Source: Enoplolaimus lenunculus
Taxonomy: Eukaryota > Nematoda > Enoplea > Enoplida > Thoracostomopsidae
Reading direction: 5' to 3'
Assembly (NCBI GenBank): GCA_030248215.1
Contig: JASANG010000957.1
Span: 1-64,000, forward strand
DNA: 64,000 bases
Shown here piece after piece: positions 1 to 10,816 of the stretch (positions are counted from its first letter, which is position 1; each line of letters begins with the position of its first letter). The notes beneath the pieces were generated by a model, which saw only the letters and a program-made list of their open reading frames with translations, was not told the DNA's origin and did no database searches. Both the position numbers and the translations under genes were made by a program.

Positions 1-813
1 TGAAAAAACAAATATTACTGCGATTAAGCTGCAATCAGCTGCCAAAATTAAATTTAAACAAAAAGTTTAATACTTATATTTGGGTTTATGTAGTAGATCC
101 AAGGGCCCAAATTGAGCTAGTGGCCCCGCAAACAGTTTCCATCTAAAAGTAAACAACCTTGAATTGCAATTTTAGGAGCTCATAAAAATTATTCGGCCCG
201 CCCCCCAAACAATCTTTTCTGTGGACGATTCTGAGTAAAGCTAAAGATATTTTAGACAAGGACATAGCCAGAGAGAGCCAAGCCAGATATGACCCACTGC
301 AATGACTCTGGCAAATTTATTGCTGTTAATACCTTACAAACAGACTTAAAAACACAAAAGCATACATTACAGTCAAGTAATTTTCGTTACCCACAATTAA
401 CCCAGGATCTTGGGAACCTAAAACAGGTTCACGTGGTTTTCCTGGGTGGCAAAAAGAACAACTCCAGAACCAGAACCAGGAATTCCTGCCCAAAAGGACA
501 TTAAGATTTCCATAAAGGTGGCAAAGAAAAATTTTCATACCAGAATTGTATTAATGCAGTTCGAAACATTTTAGTCAGGGGAGGCGAAGCTGTTTTAGCT
601 GGGGGTGGGACGGGGGGTCTTTCCATGCCCCTGCAGTTGCGATGTTAAAATACAAACCTACCAGATTTGTTTATTTTTTGAAGATTTCGTTTGATATGTT
701 TTTCTTTCGACGATGGAAACGTAAACAGTTCAATTGAAACGTGAGCTGGGGCAGCGTAGTTCAAAAGTGTATAGATTTGCTTTACATCTGTAACAATACA
801 GGTGTATCTACGT
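1..813. other. Left edge, no gene recognised
   Basis: No exon, RNA gene or clear repeat could be supported here. Short open frames near 289-538 lie on opposite strands of the same bases, lack any motif I recognise and have no convincing splice context. The following exon of the minus-strand GPCR gene should lie in or beyond this stretch but was not found. Confidence 0.4.
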
Positions 814-900
814 GCCCGTAGCCAAGGTAAAAACCTTTAAATGCGCCTCCTGAAAATTTTTTAGCCTCCCCTAGCAAGTTGAGCTGGCTACGGGCCTGTA
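814..900. repeat. MITE family E, short copy
   Basis: The sequence begins with GTGCCCGTAGCC and ends with GAGCTGGCTACGGGCCTG, the inverted-repeat ends seen also at 40199-40372 and 53975-54155. Between them is the family's conserved stretch CCTCCTGAAAATTTTTTAGC. Shortened inside relative to the copy at 40199. Confidence 0.6.
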
Positions 901-971
901 TATCTAGTTATAAAATGAACTTATTTCATATAATAGCACAACTGACTTGTCGAATATAGCAAAATGCCCAT

Positions 972-1472
972 AACCGAACAGCTATTTGCTCCAGCTGGCA
1001 ACTGTGTCGTCCCAAACGACAATTGCTCTTCGTGGCAGTTTGTGATTTGTTGTTCAGGTTAACTGTGTTTGTGAAAACTGATTTGTACAATAACTATTTG
1101 CCTTCACCATATTTGCAAACTATAAATTAAATAAGGTTTGTATAGTATGTAAACGAAGCTGTGGGAGTGTGTGCCATAATGCAAATCGAATGCAACGTTA
1201 TGTGAATTATGCTGTTTTTATTTCTGTTGTTTTGAATATGCAATCAAATTTGCACCTCTGTTACCCTTCACACCATATAAACCTTGTTCAATGTATAGTT
1301 TGCAAATATTGTGAAGGCAACAAATTACTGTGCAAGTCAGTTTTCTGGAACATAGACAAACCTGTACAACCAATCAAAATTGGTTTGCATTCCATTAGTT
1401 GTTTGGGCTGTCCCGAATCGCAATTGTCGTTTGGGACGTCCCAGTTTCCAACTTGGGCAAATAGCTGTTTGG
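972..1472. repeat. Foldback MITE of about 500 bp in a GPCR intron
   Basis: Imperfect inverted ends: GAACAGCTATTTGC with CCAGCTGGCAACTG at the left, and CAACTTGGGCAAATAGCTGTT at the right, plus internal mirrored blocks (CGTCCCAAACGACAATTG against CAATTGTCGTTTGGGACG). Only one copy was seen in the window. It lies just downstream (minus-strand sense) of the exon at 1503-1618. Confidence 0.65.
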
Positions 1473-1502
1473 TGTGCGAACATATATATTCAATGAGTTT
1501 AC

Positions 1503-4500
1503 TTGTGAAATTATGTTCCGTTAAAAGACTGATATACGGCCAATTGTAATGTCTGATCAAATCCATTATTACTTCTGCTTCAACATCATTCGAGGGATAA
1601 ATATCAATCATGTAATTGCTGAAAAATTTAAAAAATTTAAATTCTAATTATTAACAAAAAGCAGTGATCAGCAGGCGACGAAAACGGTTGCCGGAGATCC
1701 TGCGGCTCTCATATAAGTGCCGTGAATTTAAAATATTACAAATTTTATTTTCCTCGAATTTAAAATATCACAAATTTTATTTTCCTCGAATTTAAAATAT
1801 CACAAATTTTATTTTCCTCGAATTTAAAATATCACAAATTTTATTTTCCTCGAATTTAAAATGTCACAAATTTTATTTTCCTCGAATTTAAAATATCACA
1901 AATTTTATTTTCCTCGAATTTAAAATATCACAAATTTTATTTTCCTCGAATTTAAAATATCACAAATTTTATTTTCCTCAAATTTAAAATATCACAAATT
2001 TTATTTTCCTCGAATTTAAAATATCACAAATTTTATTTTCCTCGAATTTAAAATATCACAAATTTTATTTTCTTCGAATTTAAAATATCACAAATTTTAT
2101 TTTCCTCAAATTTAAAATATCACAAATTTTATTTTCCTCGAATTTAAAATATCACAAATTTTATTTTCCTCGAATTTAAAATATCACAAATTTTATTTTC
2201 CTCGAATTTAAAATATCACAAATTTTATTTTCTTCGAATTTAAAATATCACAAATTTTATTTTCCGCGAATTTAAAATATTACAAATATTATTTTCTTTA
2301 AATTTAAAAATATTACTATGTTGCTTACGACCAAATTGATAAATCAGACGAGTCCTGTATAATATGAGGTATACTCGTGTGGTCAAGTGCTGGATTTATT
2401 CGTTCCAAAATCACGGTATCATTGAAAGGTCCAACTGCTGCGATTACGAGAGACGATTGCCTATCTCTCGTTATTATTCTGTCACTCATATTTGCCATTG
2501 AGTTATCTTCTTCAGCGCGGTTTCCACGTATTAGATTCACGGCTAAAATAAAGCTGCGCTAACACAGGTGGTCTTATGTCGGATTATCCATTTAGCCTAA
2601 ACCTAAAACTAACCCTTAACCTGAACCTATGTCTAAACGTAAGCCGAAACATAAAGTTAAAAATAAGCCTAAATCTAAGCCATTCAGTCTCGAAGTCTCT
2701 CTGTCTCATGCACTGTAAAAAATGGTGAGTCAAATCAACTCTCTCCGAAATAGGCTTTTCGGGATTAGAGTTTAATTCGACTCCATCAGAGTCAAATTCG
2801 ACTCACCCGAGTCGCTCAGTGAGTCGAATTTGACTATGGCGGAGTTACATTTGACTCAGTTTGTGTAGCCCGGAAAAGTTTGTTTCGGAGAGAGTCAATT
2901 TGACTCACCATTTTTTGCAGTGTATTGTGCTGGTTTCTATAAGTTAACAAAGGTAAAAGATGCAAAATGTAATATGGCGTTGAAACCATGCCAACAATAT
3001 TTTATTCCGTGAGGATAGCTAAAAATGTTACTTATGGAACTGTAACAAAAGCCTTTGCAGATACAGTTTGGGTTTATTGTGCGGCCTGCAGCCCTGACTA
3101 TACTGAGCATATGAAATGCATAGAGTCAGCCAGCGTCGGGGTCGTCTCCAACAATTCGACTCTGGAAAATTCGTCCACGGCGAAATTCGTCAAATCAATT
3201 CGACTCTGGAAAATTCGTCCATGGCAAAATTCGTCTAAATCAATTGGACTCTGGAAAATTCGTCAACGGCAAAATTCGTCTAAATCAATTCGACTCTGGA
3301 AAATTCGTCCACGGCAAAATTCGTCTAAATCAATTCGACTCTGGAAAATTCGTCCACGGCAAAATTCGTCTAAATCAATTCGACTCTAGAAAATTCGTCC
3401 ACGGCAAAATTCGTCTAAATCAATTCGACTCTAGAAAATTCGTCCACGGCAAAATTCGTCTAAATCAATTCGACTCTGGAAAATTCGTCAACGGCAAAAT
3501 TCGTCTAAATCAATTCGACTCTGGAAAATTCGTCCACGGCAAAATTCGTCTAAATCAATTCGACTCTGGAAAATTCGTCCACGGCAAAATTCGTCTAAAT
3601 CAATTCGACTCTGGAAAATTCGTCCACGGCAAAATTCGTCTAAATCAATTCGACTCTGGAAAATTCGTCCACGGCAAAATTCGTCTAAATCAAGTCGACT
3701 CTGGAAAATTCGTCAACGGCAAAATTCGTCTAAATCAAGTCGACTCTGGAAAATTCGTCCACGGCAAAATTCGTCTAAATCAATTCGACTCTGGAAAATT
3801 CGTCCACGGCAAAATTCGTCTAAATCAATTCGACTCTAGAAAATTCGTCCACGGCAAAATTCGTCTAAATCAATTCGACTCTGGAAAATTCGTCAACGGC
3901 AAAATTCGTCTAAATCAATTCGATTCTGGAAAATTCGTCCACGGCAAAATTCGTCTACATCAATCGACTCTGGAAAATTCGTCCACGGCAACTTTCACCG
4001 AAGTTTATATTTTTTCTGTTTTAAAATAGTTCCGCATGGACGCCAAAAAGCTGCTTAGTCAACTTTCGACAACTTCATCGGCTCGCGTGTCGGCAACGAA
4101 AACGAATTAACGAAATTCAAGACAAATGATGAGCAATCAGAACCTCTGGAGTTCAATTTGAATACCAGGGCCTGGAAATATGTTTACTGAAAACCCCCAT
4201 TCAAAGCTCCATTCCTCCGTTCAAAATTTGAATTTTTGAATCACTCACTCATCGAAAGTCGCTTGATCGAGCGAGTCCGTGCGGTGCGGCTTCGCAAGCC
4301 TGAAATACCGTTTTTTGTACTCCATGAAACAAATTAGCTCGGCGACGAATTTTCCAGGGTCGAATTTTCCACGGACGAATTGTCGGCGACAAATTTTCAA
4401 AGGCAGCTGATTCATTAATGATATACTTTGTATAGAAAGTGTCAAGGTTACACTCTCTCTGCCACTTTGCCCGCGGTCAGGTAGCAGAATGCGGCCCATA

Positions 4501-4906
4501 TAAAGATCAGGGGCGGAACGTTTTGTTGTGGGATTGAAGTCGAGTAAGGCTAATCTTTAGATTAGTATTTTTTTGCTTCGCTTAGGCTTAGGCTTAATAG
4601 GCGTAGGCTTAGGAATATGCTTATATGTAATACTGTTCCGCCCCTGTTGTTTACATTGGCCCAAAATGCTAATGCAATTTTAGCATCAACATAGGTATAC
4701 GTTTTTTCGAAAACATTAAAAGCGTTTTGATTTTTGACACAATTCTTTACTTTGAAATACATCGAAAATTAGTTGACGCCGACGTAGTGAAACAAATTCC
4801 AGTTCAAAAACACCTGACTGTATCCCAGCATCATCAATTATGCTACTAAATAGCTCGCTTACAATTGCCCGTGTGTTGCTTGAAGAGTTGTCTGTATCGA
4901 ATACCA
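1503..4906 (-). CDS. Class C GPCR-like Venus flytrap exons (partial gene)
   Basis: Three minus-strand exons join in phase: 4814-4906, 2329-2542 and 1503-1618. Each is bounded by AG and GT (acceptors TTTCAG, TTTTAG, TTTTTCAG; donors GTGTTT, GTAAGC, GTAAAC). The product matches the amino-terminal lobe of the ligand-binding domain of metabotropic glutamate receptor-type proteins: a FDTDNSSS segment in the place of the family's DTCSxxT, then IAAVGPFNDT (family V-x-G-V-I-G-x-x-S-S), IPHIIQDSSDLS (family IPQISYASTSxxLS), and YPSNDVEAEVIMDLIRHYNW (family P-x-D-x-x-Q-A-x-A-M-x-x-I-x-x-x-x-W). The usual cysteine after DT is absent. Signal peptide, second lobe and seven-helix region were not found; the gene runs off the left edge and its first exon is unresolved. 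A guanylyl-cyclase or other flytrap receptor remains possible. The gene is divergent from the ABITRAM gene. Confidence 0.72.
1723..2314. repeat. 32-bp tandem satellite in a GPCR intron
   Basis: About 18 head-to-tail copies of a 32-bp unit containing TTTAAAATATCACAAATTTT followed by ATTTTCCTCGAA. Copies are nearly identical, with single-base variants (CTCAAA, CTTCGAA, ATGTCAC); the right-most copies are the most diverged. It fills most of the 710-bp intron between the exons at 2329-2542 and 1503-1618. Confidence 0.95.
2585..2692. repeat. Degenerate GCCTAA-type hexamer tract
   Basis: A run of diverged CCTAAA and CCTAAG units without recognisable T1, T2 or T3 element ends. It may be a decayed T-family element or an independent short array. 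Confidence 0.5.
2711..2924. repeat. MITE family A, full copy
   Basis: Begins CACTGTAAAAAATGGTGAG and ends CTCACCATTTTTTGCAGTG; the whole element is one long imperfect palindrome built of GAGTCAAATTTGACTC blocks, centred near 2817. Confidence 0.85.
3150..4000. repeat. 45-bp minisatellite
   Basis: About 19 copies of a 45-bp unit with the sub-blocks TTCGACTCTGGAAAATTCGT and CCACGGCAAAATTCGTCTAA. The variants TCTAGA, TCAACG and AAGTCG recur at intervals, suggesting block duplication. Because 45 is a multiple of three, frames stay open (a 261-codon frame from 3244), but there is no other sign of coding. Diverged, inverted pieces of the same words (GACGAATTTTCC) lie at 4335-4400. It sits inside the presumed intron between the GPCR exons at 4814-4906 and 2329-2542. 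Confidence 0.95.
4500..4662. repeat. MITE family T1 with TTAGGC array
   Basis: Ends AGATCAGGGGCGGAACGTTTT and TACTGTTCCGCCCCTGTTGTT are inverted copies of each other. The middle carries GCTTAGGCTTAGGCTTAATA and a few more hexamers. Confidence 0.8.
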
Positions 4907-4973
4907 CTGAAACCAAACGTAATACTTGACAGCAGAGGCTGCAACTATTGCAGGGAATACTGGCGCCCACTAC

Positions 4974-5322
4974 TCTCTAAAAACTTAAACCTAAATTATT
5001 GCTGAACTAAACTTGAATATTAGTTTAAGTAAAACTCAAATGGCTGGACGGACTAACTAAACTAGAATTTTATGTTTTACTTTAACATATTTTTAACTTT
5101 AACACGAGTTTAAGCAAACTTATTTTTGGTTTAACGAGCAAATACAGCCCAGAAATTTTATGTGTATCTATGAGGTCATTAAGCTTAGGTTAAACTAAAA
5201 ACGTAAGATTTTAAATTTAGTTCAAGTGTAATCCTACCTGTTAGTTTAGCTAATCCAGAAAGTTAGTTTAATACTACTGGATTAGCTTAATCTTAAATTA
5301 AGTTAATTTAAGCTTTTAGAAA
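4974..5322. repeat. Foldback MITE rich in TTTAAGTTTA
   Basis: The left end has CTCTAAAAACTTAAACCTAAA and the right end TTTAAGCTTTTAGAAAG, approximate inverted repeats; the interior is full of mirrored AAACTAACTAAACT and AGTTTAGCTAAT blocks. One copy only was seen. Confidence 0.5.
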
Positions 5323-5369
5323 GTACGAATAGTTTCGCCCCAGCCAAGAGTGAAATTTTTTGGAAGGAT

Positions 5370-5575
5370 TAAAAGAATTTTATGTTCGCAAAATTACCCA
5401 CCTAGTTTTTACTGCAACACATCGTAGTTTTGGGGGCAGGTCTCTGGTTGATCCTGAATGTCTGTTGTTCCGGGTATACATAGTATATACTGGCCGAATA
5501 AGAAGGGAGGTAGTAAGAATCCGAGTTTGTTTACTTTGAGTCTCAATCAATACGAGTCCATTTCCCATGAGTTCG
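5370..5575. repeat. Remnant of MITE family H
   Basis: Contains GGCCGAATAAGAAGGGAGG and, further on, GAGTCTCAATCAATACGAGT, both matching blocks in the two fuller family H copies at 27578-27993 and 51054-51509, in the orientation of the latter. Ends are lost. Confidence 0.45.
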
Positions 5576-5593
5576 TGCGTAGACTACAAAATT

Positions 5594-5804
5594 ACACTGC
5601 AAACAATGGTGAGTCAAATTGACTCTCTCCGAAGTAGGCTTTTCCGGACTACACAAACTGAGTCAAAATTCGACTCCGCCAGAATCAAACGTGCGAGTCA
5701 GTGAGTCGAATTTGACTCTGGCGAAAACAAAATTTGACTCAGTTTGTGTAGTCCAGAAAAGCCTATTTCCGAAAGAGTCATTTGACTCACCATTTTTTGC
5801 AGTG
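5594..5804. repeat. MITE family A, full copy flanked by TA
   Basis: Begins TACACTGCAAACAATGGTGA and ends CACCATTTTTTGCAGTGTA. Its right end provides, on the minus strand, the donor-like ATG|GTGAGT used in the doubtful exon at 5791-5861. Confidence 0.85.
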
Positions 5805-5861
5805 TACAATTTTGAGTCCGTGTCAATTGCTCTAATGAGGCCGCTTAAACGAGTCCCGGAC
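5791..5861 (-). CDS. Doubtful further GPCR exon ending in a MITE
   Basis: Reading the minus strand, a CATTAG acceptor is followed by an open 71-nt segment encoding SGTRLSGLIRAIDTDSKLYT and then a few codons from the end of the family A element, where ATG|GTGAGT acts as donor. The words resemble the first helix of a Venus flytrap (family G-x-x-R-x-x-A-x-x-x-A-I-D). The splice phase (one base) fits the exon at 4814-4906. However, the spacing between AID and the next strand is shorter than usual, no upstream exon was found, and the match is short. The last 14 nt would be transposon-derived. Confidence 0.3.
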
Positions 5862-5924
5862 CTAATGCAGTTCAGTACAAAATTCATTACTTAAATATAT
5901 AAATAATGTAGCTACAGATTCGGA

Positions 5925-6050
5925 GCGAGCTCACTCGCTACGGAGGGCTAAAAATTTTTTCAGGAGGGGCATACAAACGTTTCCGTTGACTTTACAAGCA
6001 AAGATGAAAATTTTCTAGCGAGGGGCAAAGTTATTCCACGAGACGGACTG
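5925..6050. repeat. MITE family E remnant
   Basis: Contains the family blocks TTTTTTCAGGAGGGGCATAC and GACTTTACAAGCAAAG also present at 40240-40300 and 19590-19690; ends are lost. Confidence 0.5.
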
Positions 6051-6365
6051 AGCTCATTGACCCCCCTCATTTGGTTTGCCGACCATTTTTAGACAAACGC
6101 GGGCTGGGGGGTGAGGGATAACAGGAAATACTCGCATTTTAAACGCGATTTGGTAAATATGCAATGTTAAACTTACATATGCGATATGGAAAACACAAGT
6201 GATTTGTAGCAAATATGACGATGATAGCAAGAGCCCGACGTCGAAAATAAAGCATTTCACTTGTTAGTATTAAAGTTGAAAATGCTTAAAACTAAATTTT
6301 GACTATAACCAACCAGTTTTAGAACTATTCTTTTTTCGGCATCTTTTTGCATAAACCTAAACACG

Positions 6366-6464
6366 CTGCAAAAAATGGTGAGTCAAATTGATTCTCTCCG
6401 AAATAGATTTTACCTCACTCCAATTTCGGAGAGATTCAATTTGACTCACCATTTTGCAGTGCAG
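6366..6464. repeat. MITE family A, internally deleted
   Basis: Both ends are intact (TGCAAAAAATGGTGAGTCAA and TTGACTCACCATTTTGCAGTG) but the centre is missing, leaving about 99 bp that is almost a plain hairpin. Confidence 0.8.
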
Positions 6465-6783
6465 TTTAACTACAGTGTACGAACGTGTCACAATATAAGT
6501 AATATTAAGGCTTTCTCCTCAAGATGTAAAACCCTACTCTTTCTCAAGCACCAGTCTCTTTTTGCAACAGAGTGACGGTGGTAGACAGCTTTCACTAAAA
6601 ATACTGAGGTTCGATTTCTAGCCTGAAAAAAAATTGAATTTAAGACCGTATTTTCGATATTCTTTCGTTATGTGTTTATAGTATAACATTTTCAAGCAAG
6701 GACTGTATTCAGTTAAATATGTTTAGCTGTCCAAATTTTGGCCCCTGTATAAAACATAGCCGGAACAGTGGTATATTAGCATA

Positions 6784-6995
6784 GCAAGAAATGGTAAGTG
6801 GAATTCAATCTCTCCGAAATATGCTGTATGGGACTATACAAAATAAGTCAAATTCAATTCGACCAGAGTCAAACGTTGCGACTAAGTAAGTGAGTCGAAT
6901 TCGAATTTGTCAGAGTCGAATTTGACTCAGTTTGTGTAGTGTCGTATAGCATGTTTCGGAGGATGTCAATTTGACGCAACTTTTTTTGCAGTGAA
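6784..6995. repeat. MITE family A, diverged copy
   Basis: Recognised by GAAATGGTAAGTGGAATTCA at the left and GTCAATTTGACGCAAC with a T-run and GCAGTG at the right, with the central GAGTCGAATTTGACTC palindrome. Confidence 0.7.
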
Positions 6996-6999
6996 AGCT

Positions 7000-7135
7000 T
7001 TAAGTCTAAGTGAACGGATGAGCCTATTCCTAAGTCTAAGCCTAAGCCTAAGCAAAAAGTTAGTCTAAAGCTTAAATTGTGTCTGTTACAGATCCACAGG
7101 AAAACGATCTGGCCCTGTTCTGTACATCAACCCAA
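7000..7135. repeat. MITE family T2, left end missing
   Basis: Holds the GATGAGCCTATTCCTAAG block, four GCCTAA hexamers, GCAAAAAGTTAGTCTAAAGC, and the right end GATCTGGCCCTGTTCTGTAC. The left terminal repeat is replaced by unrelated sequence joined to the family A copy at 6784-6995. Confidence 0.7.
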
Positions 7136-8284
7136 ATTATTTTAGGGAAGCATAGGAGATTTGACATGATTTTTAACGCTAAGCAGAAACCTTTTGTTGC
7201 GCAAGGCAATTTTTATGGTTGTAGCAGAGCAGCGTAAGTACCTCGGGCTTTCTGCTGAATATAGGCAAATTTAAAAACGGTAAGCTGTACCATTTCAGAG
7301 CAATATTCGTCCCAAAGGTTATCAAATAAAAGACAGCTTGACATTAAAAAACTATAAAAAACAAAAACTTTTTTCTAGGCGAATTACGATACTATTTCGT
7401 TCAAATAGTCTAATATATTTTTAATACAAATTAGATAGATAAACGTAATACAAACTCCGTATCCCATTCTGTTTGATATTTATAGAGACAAAGTTGCTAT
7501 ATTTCGATTTCACTGCTCATTAGGATCAAATTACTCAATTAAAACTGTCACCTGCGTAAGAGCGAGTGATGATAAAACTTGAGAGCCGCTTCTTAGGTTT
7601 CAGCATAAAAATTAAGATGAAAACGAAGCTGAAAGTATGGAAGCCCTAGCCAGTGGTTAACAAGTTTCGCTCGAGCCACGACTTGACGCAGACATAAACT
7701 GGTTTATTTAAAACATCAGGGGCAGAAAGCATTTTGTGAGAATTAGAATAGATTAAAAGCTTCGCTGAATCGGCAGATCGACGCATTGTTACAGCTACAA
7801 GAAAAGTAGTCTGATGTCTGGAGCTGAATTGGAAAATGAAAATCACGGTATATGTACCAAAATGATATTATAAAATTTGGGTGGAAAATGAATGGAATTA
7901 AAAGAATCTGCAAAAATATGGTGGCGAAAAACTATTTAGCGCAAAATAAAGAATTTTGGAAAAAATACTAAAGCAACTTTATATGACAGGATCACAGATA
8001 AACTGTTAAACTCAAGACTGACCATAGGTAATAGAAACCGTTAAACACATAGCTAGTGCGAAGAAAGAAATCAAGAGTGAGGATAAGTGTGTTGTAGAGT
8101 ATACGCTGGGTAATCACCCGACAAGTGCAACCTGTTATGACTCAAGCCCTGTAATATATTTTTTCGAGTGTCTTAAAATTATTTTGTCAAGGAATGATAC
8201 CAGTAGGTACATATGCAATTAACGGACAAAATAAACAAATGAATTTTGGATGACGTGAAAGAACTAACCCGAAAACTTTCCGCA
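7136..8284. other. Spacer between divergent GPCR and ABITRAM genes
   Basis: About 1.1 kb with no repeat copy I recognise and no exon that joins in phase to either neighbour. It should contain the ABITRAM promoter and possibly the first GPCR exon, but no TATA or initiator element could be assigned with confidence. Confidence 0.4.
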
Positions 8285-10736
8285 ATGGATTTGGAGTATA
8301 AGTCAGACGACGAGATTTGCGTGGAACGAACGTTAGCGAAAGATAAGTTTGTATCGTCCATGGATGTGAACCTGATCAACCATTATTTTGAACCGAAGTT
8401 TTGGATACCGGAGCGCGCAGGTAGATATATTAGATTTGAACGATAGTTGCCGTTGACATACTTCGGTTGCGAAGTCCTCATAGTTTGTTCGTGACAGAAT
8501 ATATACACCAATACAGCACTGGCTACGACAAGTTTGTTGCGATCTTTTTTAAAAGCTGGAGTCAGTTGCAGATCTAGGATTTTTAGGCGGGGATCCGAGG
8601 TTGACTTATGTGAAGTTTTCCTTTTGAACAGTTTTTGCTTACATACCACGAAATAATTTTTGTAGTTTTCGATGTAGTTGTTTTAGTTTCCAAGGTCGAA
8701 TCGTGTTCGTATTTGCATTTATTGGGCCACCAACGATTGCTTCGGTTACCCAACGGAATAACTGTGATAACACTGGCTTCATCACATCCGGTAGTGCGTG
8801 AGAGGAAAATTGTTACAAAGGTTGATTTTCAAGTTAGTTTCTTCCAAATTGTAAAATATATGTCGTGTTGCGGAGAAATTTATATTTCCGTATTTTTATT
8901 ATTTTCGATCCTGGAGTAAATACAAAACATAAAATGCTTCGCGAAACCTGAGCTTGACTTTGGACTTGGAGTATCGCTTCGGTCAATGATTAATAGCACA
9001 GCATTCGCTTTGTCTAACGGTATGCGTTGATATATTCGTTGGATTTTTAGGTTTTCACCGGAATCGCTGTTCCAGTTGGAATTCTAGCCAAAATTTGACT
9101 CTTGTTTTTATTTTGTTCTAATGTGGCAAGACTTCGGCTACTGCTTAGGGATATAAACGGTTTCGTCTAAAATTATTTGTAATTTTTAAAATTAAAATTC
9201 CTGTTAATAAGTTTTGCAGGCGTAAAACAGTTTGTAGTTAACGGAAATATTCATTTTCCCTGTTGCATCCTTGTTTCTGCTTTGGTGATGTAACCGGAGT
9301 GGCAACAAAAGTTCGGATTCCAAAAAATTTGTGGTTCGGATTCAGTTGTGAAAAAGCCGAGTCCTATTATGTCCTGTAATGTAGGTTTACATTTTTAAAC
9401 AGTAAAAATTTTAAATACGTTCTAATGTAAATCAATAGTTTTTGTTTAAGGTCACAAATCTCAGAACTGAGTTCAGGCACGAAATAAGTGTTGTTTACGA
9501 AAAAAGTAGATTTGCTTGTATAATAAATGTTATTAGTTTTCTATCAGAAATTTGCAAAATGCAAGGTTTGGATTCGGATTGAGTGAAATCCAGGAGTCGG
9601 TGCCAACCTGGTTGGTCCCCTGTGCGTATCTAGTTATATATTTAATGTTTCGCTTTCACATGTTTGATTTCATGCTGAATATGCTCATTGATTTAGGTAA
9701 CCAAGCTTGTCAATCGCGGCGACAATAAAGTTTCCGGAGGGAAGAAACATGGTGCTCAATCATTGAAGCCTTTGGATTCAGTGTGTTATATAAATTGTGA
9801 GGTATGCAGGAGCTGTTTACGGTGAACAATATCAAGAGTCGATTAGCGCAATATTAAAGAAGAATCAATAACCTACGCGCTATTACATGGTGCAAATAAC
9901 AGATTATAGCGTCTTTGTACTGTTCACTGAAAAATTTGACCCATATATAATCGGGTAAACCGAATATACAACGTGGCCCGGTGCACTCTTTTTGAGCAAA
10001 ATGTATCAAGCTATTGCGTACTCGTTCTTTAAATATGTATCATCCACTCTATAATATCAATAATTTGTGTAGTATTTCCAATGTATATGCACCAAGTTAT
10101 TAATTACAGCTGACGACAGGTAGTAGTTAGTACACACAGAGTTAAAATTGTGTCAACTGGAATATAGCCACTGTACATTTCAAAGAATTTCTACTTGTTG
10201 AGAGGAACTATGATGTCATTGTAATTGCCAACTTGTGATTTTGCAGTACAGGATGCTTAATGGGTCGAATAGTGTAGCTCGTTTACTACTAAAATTTTGT
10301 CTTGTTTTAAATTTTAGTTTATGTTTCTGGTTTCAAGGCTGGATTTTTCTGTAAAGATACCCTTAAATGTTGCAAATAATTCAGAACATTGTCAAACTGA
10401 TATTATTTGACGCAAGGGTTTGGCATGTTTGCTAGCTTGAATGACGGTGGCTACGAACGACATGATGTAATAATATGTGGGCGCTGTATTTTATTTTAGG
10501 ATGGCACAAAGTTTAAAATTGCCAGTTGTATAAAATCGAAACTTATTGAAGTGAACGACAAACTTAATGCAACACCATCACTGGTAGCAGATGTTCCGCA
10601 CAAAGGCGGTTGGATTGCTGTGTTAATGCCTACGAGGTGTAAAAATTCAAAATTCGACTCGGAGTTTGAAAAATCGTGCTTTTTATCAGAAAGCGAGTAT
10701 AATGACTATTTGAGCTTTGGCCCATGTTATTTATAG
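8285..10736 (+). CDS. ABITRAM: ABITRAM/FAM206A (Simiate) homologue, complete
   Basis: Four exons join in phase: 8285-8420, 8687-8820, 9697-9801 and 10500-10736 (donors GTAGAT, GTTGAT, GTATGC; acceptors TTTTAG, TTTAG, TTTTAG), giving 203 residues. The start is the ATG at 8285, as the frame meets a stop at 8240. The protein follows vertebrate FAM206A along its length: INHYFEPKFW (family VDRYFTRWY), then ITVITLASSHPV (family ICVITLAESHPV), NKVSGGKKHGAQ (family NKVSGKFKRGAQ), CYINCEDGTKFKIASCIKS (family CKIYCSDGEEYTVSSCVRG), LIEVNDKL, and GWIAVLMP (family GYIAVVLP). The family is a small single-domain protein reported to bind actin and act in nuclear speckles in vertebrate neurons; its role here is inferred. 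The carboxyl end is not extended. The next gene on the same strand, XLF, starts 1.27 kb downstream. Confidence 0.9.
9802..10140. repeat. Decayed MITE family C in ABITRAM intron 3
   Basis: Scattered family words (AATATCAAGAGTCGATTA, TATGTATCATCCACTCTATA) mark the two ends of an old copy; most of the core is unrecognisable. Confidence 0.35.
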
Positions 10737-10770
10737 GAATCTGTCCATTGGAAGAGAGGGATACCGGTGC

Positions 10771-10816
10771 ACTCATGCGGAGTTCACGTTATTACTGGGG
10801 CAGCTTGAGACACGTT
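10771..10816 (+). promoter_or_regulatory. Element after ABITRAM stop shared with XLF 3' end
   Basis: Starting 35 nt after the stop codon, the words ATGCGGAGTTCACGTTATTA and CTGGGGCAGC, followed by ACACG, recur almost unchanged 13 nt after the XLF stop codon at 19893-19932. The position, orientation and spacing are alike. It could be a shared 3' UTR or processing signal, or a small repeat; no other copy was noticed in the window. Confidence 0.45.

Noticed and set aside
3244-4029. 261-codon repetitive open frame
   Set aside because: It is the 45-bp minisatellite read in one of its open frames; no signal, no splice context and no flanking coding sequence.
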